Part shown: positions 49,528-62,020 of the stretch, in pieces
Layout of the letters: every line of letters starts with the position of its first letter
Position numbering within the stretch: position 1 is the first letter of the stretch
Source: Sindora glabra
Taxonomy: Eukaryota > Streptophyta > Magnoliopsida > Fabales > Fabaceae
Length of the DNA stretch: 64,000 nucleotides
Direction: 5' to 3'
Assembly (NCBI GenBank): GCA_020226215.1
Contig: CM035228.1
Span: forward strand, 2,905,901-2,969,900
Notes under the pieces: model-generated
The model's database searches: none
Told to the model about the DNA's origin: nothing
Seen by the model: only the letters and a program-made list of their open reading frames with translations
Translations under genes and position numbers: made by a program

Positions 49528-50500
49528 TAAAGGTGGCAATTCGTATTAATGGATTATGTTTGTGTTGTATTGAGGTATAGTCTTAATCCATTTATGCAAG
49601 ACTAGAACACAATATGATTAATTAAATAAGTTAACATAACATGACCTATTTATTTATGGCCTAACGCAAATACAACTACCCTGACCAAAAATTTTCATAC
49701 CACTTTTAAATAGGTTTTAACATAACCTGATTAACTCAAAATTTCATAACATAACCTATTTAACTCAAATCCATTTACTAACCTATTTATATGAAAGCCT
49801 ACCTACTTGTAAAAATAAGTTTAAAAAATTCAACTAAAAGAGCTTTCTCATGGTTTTAAACTCTAACACAACATATTTAAAATGTTTATTAAGGTTTTAA
49901 CATACATATGTAAATAAAAACATACATCTAAAAGAAAATTTCACTAGTAAAAACTAATAAATTAAATAACAAATCATCATTAATCATTCATCATGAATGT
50001 ATAATTATGTTGCCTTCTAGAACTCTTGAACAATCTTTAATACTAGGTGATTTTTTTTTTGCAAGTAACTTTAACTATAAAAAAATATTTATACCATAAG
50101 TTTAAATTTACAAATTATAATGGAAATAATCACAAGAAAATGAAGCAATGTGTAAGATGATCTTTATGCTAAACAACTAAGGAAGATATATTCTAATTTC
50201 TTATGTTTCATAATAAAAATGTCATTATGGAGTTTACAAAACACTTAAGTTTCAAACTACACATAATTATACATAATTAAATTTAACAAGAATCATAATT
50301 AGGAAAACTAAAGTATAGTTCTTACTTAAGTTATTGGGTGAAAAGTAATTAATATTGAGGAAGAAACATGCTTTTATAAGAATTCTCAGAAAACAAGGAA
50401 AACAAAAGCACTGTAAGAGAGAATTTAAGATTCGTACTACTAAATCTTTATTAAAAAATTATATTAAATATTTCTTTTCTTAATAATTCTACAATACATT

Positions 50501-50785
50501 AGTTAATTCAAAATATGCACATTTCACAAAAAAAAGATACAATTGAAGTTTCAATTAGAATCCATTAATTAAAAGAATAAACATTGAATAAACAAACTAA
50601 ATAAAAGAAAAAAATTACTAACGTTACTCTAAGGATTATTAGTTGATTCAAAATATGCACATTTCACAAAAAAAAAAAGATACCATTAAAATTTCAATTA
50701 GAATCCATTAATTAAAAGAGTAAACATTGAATAAACAAACTAAATAAAAGAAAAATAAAAATTACTAACTTTACTCTAAGAATTG
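50501..50785. repeat. 140-bp tandem duplication
   Basis: Two adjacent copies, each starting AGTT-ATTCAAAATATGCAC and including TAGAATCCATTAATTAAAAG and AACATTGAATAAACAAAC. They differ at few positions. The repeat is inside the hAT remnant, beyond its transposase 3' end. Confidence 0.9.
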
Positions 50786-50959
50786 ACATGAACATTGCTT
50801 AAGCATTCTCCTAAATATTTTTCATTTTTACTAGTTTCCACATCCATTATATCTTCAATGAGCTCATGCACACTTGGTTAGGAAGATTCTATAATTTCAT
50901 AATTAATTAAAAATTTAGTTAGAAAATAATAACTAAAGTAAGCTAATATAAATTCATAT

Positions 50960-53136
50960 TTTTAGATATATTTGTTGTATAACCATAAAGCCAATCCCTA
51001 ATGAAAACTAATGCTTCAACATATTCAACTTTAAGGATACTTCTAAATTGATCAAGAATATGTCCTCCAATATTAAAAATTTATTTTGAGACAATTGTTG
51101 AAATAGGAATGGTTAACATATCACGAGCGATAGAAAAAAGCTAAAGGTATCAAAATTGATTTACTTTCCATCAAGAAAAGATATTTATTGGATTTTTTTA
51201 TTAATTATTTATTTATTCAAATAAAGTTCTAATTATGACTTTTGAGCATTTTCACAAAATTTCTTATTTTCAAAGGAGTCAAATTTCTATATATAAATAG
51301 AATAAGGCATTAGAACAATAACCAATTTGAATTTAAAATAATAAAAATCAACTATAAACAAATATGGAATAATAACATATATTCATTACACCTTTTGTTT
51401 CCAAACTAAAAGATTCTCATCCACTTGAGGCACCAAAACCTTTGTCAGGAGTTAAAGAAGAACTCCTTGTGGGTAAAAATTTTCACATATTCATTGAAAA
51501 GGATAAAAAGCTTGTCTTAAACAATTGTAAATTCTAAAGAAACAGCAATACCATAAAGCTTGTAGTAAAAGTTCACAAACTGAATTTTGTATCAAAAAAT
51601 TTAATATGAAAGGAATGACTAAAATTCTACTAAAATTAGCCTAATACTTCTAAAACTTTCTAAACATCTAAGCAGTTTAAAGATTTAAGTAACAATTTTT
51701 TTTCAAGTACTTATCTCTATCATTTGTATATTACTTCAATGTCAAGTGAGACATAAAAATAGAAGGGAAATATAACTTTAAAATGGGGTACTTAATTGTA
51801 GAAAAAACATAAGTGATTTCATATAAAACTCCAATAAATTTATTAATCTTTTCTACTTTATCTCATTCATTTATAGATAGACAATAAGTGTAATTAGAAT
51901 CACTTAATCATAAGGAATGTTGAATTCCATTTAATAAAAATATCTTGTCTTAAGCCTTTTTTCCTATCTAATGTTGATTGCTAAATATAATCCAACCACT
52001 TCTGCATTTTCACTTGTGAACCTTTGACATATTTTATGCTTTCGTGAATCCTACACAAAAATTCATCAATTTCTATCAATTTATCATGCATTATAAGATT
52101 AATTATATGAGCATACCATTGAATATGAAGGTATTCCCCATCACAAAGAATTTCTGTCATTACATTTAACTATTCTATCAATAAGTTAATACAAGCTTTG
52201 TCGGTACTAACATTATTCAAAGTAAGAACAAACACTTTCTTTTGAATTTCCTACTCATATAATAAGCCATATATTTTTTTCAACCAAGTTTATGCAATTA
52301 GGTGGAAAAGGCATGAAAGAAAAAGTTAAAGTTTTTTTATGCAACACCTAATATTTTCCAATGAAATAAGCAATTAAATATATATAACCATTAGTGGTAA
52401 TAAAGCTTCACAAATCATATGTAAATGAAATTCTATTGAGAATTAATTCTAGTAAAGATATAACCTTAGCCTTTTTCCTTTGAGTACATTTTCAAAATGT
52501 TGGCTTTACATGTATTTGTAGATAAAGATTTTATCTTAAATATGCATAATCAAGTGTTTCCTTAATACTTTCATATTCAACAAATTCAAAAAGCAAATCA
52601 TGCATTATAATTACAGCAATCAATAATTCTTTAAATATGTCAAAATCGAACTTACTTGCAGTTAATTACACTTACGTATCTTTCCATTAATAACCATTTG
52701 ACCAATGTCATATGTGTCTAACCTTTGACATTTTGGTATATGTCACTTCATGTTAATAGTTCCTTATGTTCCTTCAATAATGTGTACTTGCCCACAAGCT
52801 TTACCTTTTGACCAATAATCATTTGATCAATGTCATGTGTCTAACCTTGGACATTTTGGTATATGTTGCTTCATGTTAACGATTCCTTATGTTCCGTCAA
52901 TAATGTATAATTGCCCACAAGCTTTACCTTTTGCCTTTTGATTTCCATCTAACCTATGAAATATATATAAAAAATGACTAAATAAAGGAAGTACACTTAC
53001 TTTTTTTTTGTAGAATAGCTTATGAAGCCTCAACTTCCTCTAGTTCTATTTGTTATTGATTTTTGTTAACGGTTGGAAGTGAATCATCTAACTTTAGAGA
53101 TATATCAAAGTCCTCATTTTTGCTTTCTAAATTCAT
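50960..53136 (-). pseudogene. hAT-family transposase, heavily decayed
   Basis: The minus-strand reading starts at an ATG at 53136 (MNLESKNEDFDISLKLDD). It then passes a BED zinc-finger remnant (KACGQLYIIDGT, then NMKQHIPKCPRLDT: two Cys, one His and one Cys in the expected order) and ends with the hAT dimerisation domain at about 51130-50970: IARDMLTIPISTIVSK, stop, IFNIGGHILDQFRSILKVEY, VEALVFIRDWLYGY. Many stops and shifts lie between. Known intact relatives have this same order, so identity is secure though the gene is dead. The finger-coding segment is present twice. Confidence 0.82.
52693..52935. repeat. Duplicated BED zinc-finger segment (123-125 bp)
   Basis: Two adjacent copies share CCTTATGTTCC, CCCACAAGCTTTACCTTTTG and ACATTTTGGTATATGT. 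Spacing is 123 bases at one anchor and 125 at the other, because one copy lacks two bases (TCATATGTG versus TCATGTG). Confidence 0.85.
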
Positions 53137-54943
53137 CTGCAAGCAATCCAAAATGAAGGTGTTAATAAGCATCAAAATCTAAATCATCATGTAATCAACA
53201 CACATAAAAACTATCTACTATCCTAATGATATCTTGCTTAATTAACAGTTTTACATGAATAAACTAATATAAAGAAAGATTAATGCATGGCAAAGTTCTA
53301 GTTAGAATTGAAAAGTTATGTCCCAATATATCTCAAGTGACCATTAAGAGATGCAAATATTTTTGTTCTTTAGAGGTTTAACACTTAATCTTGGATAGCA
53401 TTTTAACTTTTGCACATAATGTGCATCTCAATCATGTTATTTTGATGAAGTGCTTTTATTTTTTTTCATATCTAATGTTGTTTTTACCTAAATTCTACCA
53501 TAGTATACTAGTACAATATTTCTCATTAATCATAAAAATTATGCAAACATCATTACAACATAATGTTTAAAGGATTTATCAAACAATAGTTTGTTAAATG
53601 GGATATAATCACAATAAATGATATCGCAAAGTGGCTACTTTTAAATAAATAGACAATACAAAAAATAAGATTACTACACATTTTTTTAAATGTAAATTCA
53701 CATTTTAAATAATTTTTTTGTTGACAAGACAAAACTGAACCATCTCAAGAAGGTTCCTTACCAAATGCCACTAAAAGTTAGTTTTTAAAGATGATAATAA
53801 TAAAATCACTAGAGGTTTTAAAGCTTAATTTAATTTTAATTATAGTTTAATTCATTCAACAATTTTTTTTAAAAAATTTTACCTACATAATACATTTAAT
53901 ATTTAACATAATATAGTATTTTAGTTTAAACTAATCTAAGTATGATTTAATTTTGAAATCTAATTCATTTGTTAAGTTAGGAGTTAGTGGGCCCATTTTT
54001 ATGACCCATTTGAATTTTTCTTAATACTCATCTATTTTTTTTGTTAATGATATAATGCATCTTGGATTTCATTTGTCTCTTTTGCACACTTCTTTTTCTT
54101 TGTGCATATCTACTGCACATGGTAGTTATCATTGTTAGTCTTCTCATTATCGATCATAGTCTTCCTTTTATAGCCATGTCCTAACAATCGTGACTCAATC
54201 GAATTTAAGCTGTATTTAAGCAAATCTTAACTGCATTTAGATTTGAAAATTAAAAGAATAAAAAAAATTGAAGGATACTTGATGAATATGAATATTTTAG
54301 TATCACATTCGTAGGTGCAACACTGGTACTACTTTATTTTTGAAAAGAACTCATATTTAGACCTAAAGTAACATTTCATTTAATAATCAAACAATGGGAA
54401 CTCACTAAAGGTTTGGAGAAAGAATTATGTTTCATTGCCACAGTTAATACATCCATTACTACCTTAAAGTTGTTAGTTGTCAACTTTCAATGGTAAAATT
54501 AAGACTTAAGAAAGGGACCAATTTGAATGGCTGGCTACGACTGTGTTAGGGTTTGTTCTCTTTTATTTTTTTGATTGTGAGTATGTACTTTATTTGTAGT
54601 TCTATTTTTTTCCATTTTAGTTTATCATCCTTTTAGTTTTATTTTTATGATTTTATCACTAATTTCAATTTTATGATAAATTCATTTCAAAGTTCAAAAT
54701 AGAAGCTTAAATAGGTATATGGATCTTGGATTTTATAGTATATATATGATTTTATAATTTTTATTTTATATAAATAAATTAATAATTATATATTATATAT
54801 TATTTATTAATACGAGCTATACGGGTTATGTTTTTTCAAGCTAACCTAATTAATAACATGTGTAATTAAATGAACTTAGATAGATTACATAGGTTAACCT
54901 CAACCAGCATAAGTCAATATCATGTCGAAAATTATTATCCTTA

Positions 54944-57427
54944 TCATCAAGTTTCTTATTTATTATGAACTTAATAACTTTCCTTAAAATATTTTTTTTA
55001 AATCATACCTCATAATAAATAGGCTTAAAGTTGTATTCAGGAAATATTAATAACAATAACATCTAAATGTATAATATTTTCTATAATTTGGATCAACCTT
55101 AAGGCTTAATGTGTAAAGGGCAACTTTCAAGATCTTTCCATCAAATCTAACACCTAACATATATTAAAAAACTATATATATCAATGGTGTAAGCATTAAC
55201 AAAGCAAAGAAAGATAAAGAAAAGATAGAAGAATAGGATGCTTGAAAATTTTCCAAAAGGAAAAGATATTGAAATGAAGTAGAGAAATAAAGATATAAAA
55301 GAAAAGATGACTTCTTACATTCAAATTTTAAAATTTGAAATACATTTAGAGAAGTAAGGGAATTGTTATCTTAAATTTTGAACATTGAAATTCAAAATGG
55401 AATAAAAAATTGAATGGTGCAAGAAATTTGAAGAGTAAATCATGAATTTAATAACCCTGCTTTTACCTTTCTCATTGCCTTTTAGTTTTATTACTCACAA
55501 AACAATACAACAATTTTGGTATGCTTTACAACTAATCATATAAAGAAAAAAAATTAAATGGCAAATCTACTACCAAAGCATTTAGGCACATCATCAAATA
55601 CATACTATATGAGTAAAGAATAAAAACAAGAAAGTTTTAGGAAAATACTTATGTTGATTTGGTGGAATCGCAAAAAATCAAGAAATTTCTAAAAAAAATC
55701 ACATGGCATGAAAAATACAGGAAATTGATGAAATTAAACCATAAAAGAAATCCCATTCAAGAAATGCAAGAAATCTCATCTAAGGAGTATAATAAATTAG
55801 TGAAAAATTTCAAGAAAATACTTATGTTGATTTAGTGTGAAATTAGAAAACTTCTCCAGCCAAGAAATCAAAGAGCATGGAAAACATAGGAAATCAATAA
55901 AATTACACACACACAAAAAAAGGAAATCCCATTAGGGAAATGAAAGAAATTCCTTTCAAAGAGTGGAAGAAATTAGTGAATACAAAGGGAGAAAGAAATT
56001 AATATAATTACAAATCTAACATAGAAAATGCAAGAAAGCAAAAATATTTCTCTATTTCACTAAATCAACGAGATTGAAGCAAAGGAGAAATCTCATGTTG
56101 TTGTCCCCTAGGTTGGCAAGTGGAATGCAGTTCTTGTAAGGAAAAGGCATTGGCTTCTATAGAAATAAATACAATGCACGCTAAAATAGGGGAAATTTGG
56201 ATTATTAATGGGTCTGTTGGAATGCCAATGGTAATATACTATTAAGGTGATAGTGATAATAGATAATTATAAGCATAATTTTAAAGTCGAATTCGAATGA
56301 TTAATTAGACTAATAAATTGACCGACAAGTCAATCCAATTAAGGCTTTTAGATCAAAAATACATGTGAATTAATCAAAAGTAGTCAAGATCAATGTAAAT
56401 CGGCCAAAATCGAACTAGTTTTTCAATTTTTTTTTTAAAATTATAATTTTGCAATAATTGAAATGTAACATTTGTAATTTTATATTAATTAAATTTATAT
56501 TTTTTAATTATTTTTAACCTTAAATATTATTATATTACTTATATTTTATTATTTTACATATATATTATTAATTTATATATATAATTTATATTTTTGAAAT
56601 TAAAATTGATCTAATTAATAAATCAGTATTTAAACCAATAAATTAGTGCTTTGTTCAGTGGCTAATTCTAAAAACTATAGTAATAGGCTTTTGCTACCTC
56701 ATAACGTTTTGCACTTATAAAATGCAGAAGCAAAACTCAACTATATTAAATTAGGAATAAAAGAAAATAAAGAATTACTTTGCGAGCAGAAGGATGGAAA
56801 TGCTAGTGCCATATCGACATCTGTGTATTGAAAAAGAGCAACATGGGTGCCCTTTGCCGAAACTGCCAAACTAAGAATAGAATTATTAGGATTGATAAAC
56901 ACATGGAAGGCAGCTTTGCTCAGAAGCATGACTACCAAATTTTCAATATTGGAACATCAACGATTGGAAAAGCTCTCAAAAGGTAGTGAGCAAACCAAGC
57001 AAGTTGATACCATTAACCTTCATTAGGAATATACCTCCAAGTTGCCTCTATATTTTATAACCATGCAGATACAATCTGTATGTAATTACGATCATGGAGC
57101 TTGACTCTCCTCATTATTAAAATGTAGGCCAGTTGAATATTTGCAAGCCATGCAACAGCATTAATTCTATCAGAATTTGAATGCCACCAAGCAGCAATTA
57201 GATAGATCTTAGAACTGTACTCCATACAAAGTCTATGGATCATGGGAACAGTGCCCAAAGCATTTGGTTTGGTCTGATTGAATATTTGTTGATTTCAACA
57301 AAAACCAAATGGAGATTAGAATTACCACAATCTTACAGATGAGTTGTTTGCGTAACTGAGGGTGAGCATGAGTAGTTTGCAGACATATTTGAATCCATAT
57401 TTTGATGTCTGTTAGGTGGATAAGTGT
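54944..57427. other. AT-rich spacer, no recognised gene
   Basis: Holds a two-copy repeat at 55641-55990. On the minus strand two short frames (57055-57258 and 56741-56938) are less AT-biased in codon use than the surroundings but match no family that I recognise. Confidence 0.4.
55641..55990. repeat. Degenerate 173-bp tandem duplication
   Basis: GAAAATACTTATGTTGATTT recurs 173 bases apart, followed in both copies by related AAGAAAT-, GGAAAT- and AAATCCCATT-containing sequence. Later parts diverge. Confidence 0.7.
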
Positions 57428-58370
57428 GTTAGATATAATAATTTTGTAATTTCGGTATGTTCAAGTTAATATGTCTTTTGAGATTATATTAATTAAATTT
57501 ATTTTGTGTATGTATTTTGAAAATGAAAGTACATATATCTAGATATAAATAATTCATATATGATTAAAAACATGATACTAGAGTCGTTAAGAGTTGTCAA
57601 AGAATCATTTAATTGACTATACATACCTAATAGTATTAGGGGTTTATGTAAGCCAAGCCAAGTAGGGAAGGCCTAGCATAGTGAAATCAGTGAAGATCAA
57701 ATACTTCCTTTCCTCCCTAGAAAAAAATGGTATCAAAGCTTGGTTCTGAAATGTTGAGAGATTGATGGACAATGATGAACTGTGCTGTGTCCCGATTCCT
57801 CATCTTACAAGAAAGAGTTATGATCTATGGTGCATTTGCATGAAAGTATTACTTAAAACACACTGTATTTGAGAGATTGATGGATGATGATGAACTATGC
57901 TTTGTCCCAATACCTCATCTTACAAGAAAGAGTTATGATCTATGGTGCATTTGCTTGAAAGTTTTACTTAAAACACACTGTATTTGAGAGAGTGCAGAAA
58001 GAAACATGTAATGACGCAAACTTTTGAGGAAAAGGATATTTTGGAAGACATTAGGCAAAGAGACCAATTTGCTCTCACCCTTACCCATCAATGTTTGGAT
58101 GATATGATGTTTATGATTGTAACAAAAAGCAACCACCACAAAACAAACTTTGGAGAAGTTGTAGAAGGCCTTCAAAGGAGGAAGACAAAAAGTTAAACGT
58201 CGTGAAGAAGGAATTAGGAAAAAAGGAAAAGAAAAATGATACCATGAAAATTTCAATGAAGAGATTGTTGAAATTGCTTGAAAGATGACTTTGAAATATC
58301 AAGTACACAGAGATAACTCGTGATGTTTAAGAGAGCTGAAAAGATATCACATCACTTATGAAAAGAAATG
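57428..58370 (+). mobile_element. Ty1/Copia fragment: probable 5' LTR, primer-binding site, gag start
   Basis: TGGTATCAAAGC at 57728-57739 differs by one base from the Copia primer-binding site complementary to initiator tRNA-Met (TGGTATCAGAGC). About 290 bases upstream a TGTTAGATATA at 57428 could open the LTR, which would end near CCCTAGA (57720). Downstream, translation gives IPHLTRKSYDLWCICMKVLL, resembling the Copia gag opening (Tyr-x-x-Trp-x-x-x-Met-Lys), and FEEKDILEDIRQRDQFALTL, then HQCLDDMMFMIV, resembling the next gag block. Stops interrupt it. The rest of the element is missing: at about 58371 the sequence switches to the DEG14 duplicate. Confidence 0.66.
57756..57985. repeat. 115-bp tandem duplication of the gag start
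   Basis: Two copies, each from GAGAGATTGATGG to ACACACTGTATTT, cover the recognisable gag opening. They differ by a handful of substitutions. Confidence 0.92.
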
Positions 58371-61198
58371 TTGAGATTGCAAAGTTTAATACCAATGTAC
58401 CCTATACAAAACATGGAGAGCATTTATATACTTAAAATATGGTTAATTCCAAAGTAGAACAAATTTATTATTTACACACATCATCCACAGCCAAGGTACA
58501 GTAAGTAATCACTCATCCTTCATATTTGTCACAATCTGAATGATTATATTTAGCATAATTAAATATATAAAAAAAATGCCAAAATACCACCTTGATACTT
58601 TTTACGGGCTTCCCATCAAATTCAATGACAACATCACCTCACCAGGACGGAATCCATCATGATCACCAGGTGACCCTAGAGTTACCTATGTCAAAAATCA
58701 AAGTTCATCGTTAAAGAAGCAATTACATTACATATTTATAGGCTGAGGACCGACTGCAAACATACCATGGGTACAAGAATGCCCTTCTTCACATTAGGAA
58801 ACGAAGCATTTCTTTGTTTAAGTTGAGCAATAATCATCTCATTCAGATCTAGCATTTTAGTCCAAGCCATGGTCTTACTACTATCCTGTTTGAAGTCATA
58901 ACAAATACGTTTGTCAACTTGAGAATCCTTATTAATGAAAATACAACCATATATTTGATATGAAAACATCTTCAACAATAACCTCTGCAAAGAATTGCAC
59001 AGTAGTCACTATAACAGAAATCTTTATCGAACATAATCCATATATATAAGCTTTTCAGTGGAATTGTAATGGGATATAATCCTAAACAAAAACAAGAACA
59101 TACCCACTTTTCTTGAAGTGCTCCATAATTTTAGACACCGAGTCAATAGGAACAGAAAAATACAATCCATCAGCAGCTAAGACTTTCATGATATTGACAC
59201 CAACAACTTCTCCATCAATATTAACCAGAGGCCTCCAGAATTTCCCTATATCACAAGCATAAACGTACAGGTAGACTGTTATAGCATGCAAGCTAGAAGT
59301 CGGGCATTCTGCCACTTGCAGGCATACATGGGCAGCATTGTAGCTCTTGTGGAGAAGAGACGAGGGCATACGACATTAATTGCACAATCTGCCCGTAAAT
59401 ATTCCCTCCAATGGCCACCAAGGCCTAAATCACTGTTTTTACGATCAACACAACCACATCCAAAGCAGAAACAATGATAAATAAAACACTGCACTGAACT
59501 CCAATTTTATTTCTTGTCAGTTACAGTAAACTTGATAGTGCAATACGTTTCTGCTGTGAACAACCAATAACTTTGTCTTTAACAAGCAACCTAAGATAGA
59601 AGATCGTCGTACAAAATAAATAAATAAATAAGCTTAAAGCAGAGATTGATCTTTTATTGCCTAAAATTATTCTTCACACGTCACTATACCAGCTGTGACA
59701 GTATTTTGGAGGGAAGAAGGGCAGCCCATGGCTAAGACCCAATCCCAAGGACAAAGCTTGCCCGATGAGCCAAGCTTTGCTGCTGGTAGTAGGGTTTTAG
59801 AGTTGATTTTCACAGTAACAATATCAGAATGTAAGCCAGCATTCACCACTGTAACCTCAAATTTCCTTCCATCATGCAAAGTCATGTTGGCCTGCGGAAT
59901 AGTTGAGAACTTAAGAGTCTCCAATGGCTCAAAAAGAGTATCCATGGTCATAAACTCTCTCTAGTACCTTATTGTGGCAAACCAGTGAGAATGACAAAGA
60001 AAGATGCTGTAATGTTCCGAATTTTCAATTCTATTATTTGAATCTTTATTTTCTGAGGCTGTAGAAACGAAGAGTACGTTTGATTTAACTTAGTGGGTGA
60101 ATCTCAAGTTGAAAGGAATTAAGTGTAAGGTAAACGAAATTTTGAAGGAAAATGATAGTAGGAAAAGAATTAATTCTCCTAAGCAGTATAAATGATTAGA
60201 GGAGGTTAGAGAACCCTAAAAAGGGGAGTTATCTAAGTCTGACAGTGCAAGGAATTTTAAACAGACAGAAACCCTATGGACTAAATTGCAAAAGTGCAGA
60301 ATCGGGTGTGGTTAAAGTGAAATAACTAAGGAATTGGGATCTAATATGAATAACCAAGAGTTTTTGGGTGCAATATATGATTTTTATTAGTGTGATCAAT
60401 AGATTCATGACAAGTGTCATTGTTAGAAAAAAATAATGGCAATAATAGCCTTACTTTTGGTGAAAAAGGACTAAAATACCCTTGAGAATTTCAAAAAGGA
60501 CCAAAATGCCCCTAGAAGCTTCATGAAAAGTCTTCTTTCTCCTCCATTTCTCCAAAAAGCTGCAGCACCTCCATGAAAGCTCCAAAACATGCAGGAGAGA
60601 GAGAGAGAAAGTTTCTTTTGAGTTTTTCACTCAAAAATAATGAGATCTAAGCTTAGTGGTAGAAGGGAAAGTTGCTCCTCTCATAAAGCTCTATCCATTG
60701 GTGTGTTTAGATTGAAGAAAAGCTAAAGTTTGATCAAGTTTGAGGAGCTCCAAGTGAGGATTTTCAAGTTGCACCAAGAGGTAAAAATGTTCTCCTCTAA
60801 GAGCTCTTTAATGTACTCTTCTTAGTTTCTTGAAATCTTGAGGTTGGTGTGGTTAAGGGTGATTGAACATGGAGTTTAGGATGATTTGAATATGTTTAAT
60901 GGTGTTTTAGATGTTGTTATGGCTTTGGTTTCGTGTAAAAAGAGCAGGAAACATGATGAACACATTTGGGTTTTAGAGGCATAATGGTGCATGTGTAGTG
61001 ATTGGCATGATATGTTTAGAACTTGGCTAAATTGATGAAGTTAAATTAGTTTCTATGAATTTATGAAGCTTATGGAACATGAAACTCTGAGTTGTGAAGG
61101 TGTTTGTGTGCATTTTCCCTTTTGAGAAGCTAAAATCATAATATGAAAAAGAAGGAAGGAAGGAGTTATAGATGTTTAATGTGTTTTCGGAGGATCAG

Positions 61199-61440
61199 TG
61201 AAGTACACGGGGTAGAACACGGCCCGTGTTGTATCCCGTGTTCTTCGTCGATGCTGATCAGTGTGCTACACGGGGTGCAACACTCCCCGTGTTTATCTCA
61301 GAACTGAAGGACAGTAAGGTACACGGGGTAGAACACGGCCCGTGTTCACCCCCGTGTTCTTTGTCGAGTAGCCCTAAAGTAAACCAATAAGGAACATGGC
61401 CCTGAACACGGGGTATGGGACCCCCGTGTTCTTTGTTAAG
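61199..61440. repeat. Palindrome cluster ACACGGGG / CCCCGTGTT in the solo LTR
   Basis: At least seven copies of ACACGG-type and CCGTGTT-type words alternate, including GTACACGGGGTAGAACACGG twice (about 61203 and 61319) and several CCCGTGTT. Adjacent copies are inverted relative to each other, so transcripts could fold into hairpins. The tract is much richer in GC than the rest of the LTR. Confidence 0.85.
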
Positions 61441-61834
61441 TGAACTTTTTGGCTTTAATTCTTCACATTTTGCATGGTTTTGCCTTTGGATCCTTTTCTA
61501 ATGTTCTTATGTGTCATTTCAAGGCTTGGAAACAAGATGTAGAGCATCTAAATATGCATTTATTTAAGTGGAGAAAGTAAAGAATACATGAGGTTTAAAG
61601 AAAGTGATGATGTTCTAATAAGAAACTATGATGTGTATTTGTATAGACTAAGGAGTGACAACTTGCAAAAGCAAGAGGAAGTGTGAAGAAGTTTTTAAGT
61701 GAGAGCAAAGAGAACATCACATTGGAAACTTGTAAAAGGTAGCTAGCTCTATCCTTAAGCTCTATTTCTATTCACACGATTTTCTGTATATTATGCCATT
61801 GTATGGAATGTGTATGAGATAGCTGTGTGCGCAT

Positions 61835-62020
61835 CTCGGGAAGACAGTAATACTGTGTGTGTAAGGCCTATGGCCCGAGTTTTCCCTGGGATGGTAATGA
61901 AAATTGCTGTGTGCGGTACCTATGGCCTTTAGAATACCTCTGGAAAACAGTGTGATACTGTGTGAGTAAGGCCTATGGCCCGAGTTATCCCCGGGAAGAC
62001 AGCGTGATGCTGTATATGAG
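61835..62020. repeat. Direct repeats with GTAAGGCCTATGGCCCGAGT in the solo LTR
   Basis: The 20-base word occurs at 61861 and again about 105 bases later, with a shorter form (ACCTATGGCC) between. Each is preceded by an ACTGTGTG-like word and followed by a TCCCxGGGA inverted repeat. Such units are common in Tekay-like LTRs. Confidence 0.8.

Larger units (their letters stand above)
49528..54943 (-). mobile_element. Decayed hAT transposon, limits tentative
   Basis: The core is a hAT transposase remnant (50960-53136). The left edge reads TAAAGGTGGCAATTCG and the right edge, reverse complemented, TAAGGATAATAATTTTCG, which may be decayed inverted repeats. Both edges carry related sequence that repeats GGTTA/TAACC words (left: AACATAACCTGATTAAC and AACATAACCTATTTAAC; right: GGGTTATG and AGGTTAACCTCAACC), as is common in hAT subterminal regions. 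Flanking CTTTCAAG and TCATCAAG share only the last five bases, so the 8-base duplication is weak. Confidence 0.5.

Noticed and set aside
52693..52935. CRISPR-like repeat array
   Set aside because: There are only two copies, they are adjacent without spacers, and they code for a zinc finger; the genome is eukaryotic.
59695..59964. 89-codon plus-strand frame in the DEG14 duplicate
   Set aside because: Antisense of pseudogene exon 6.
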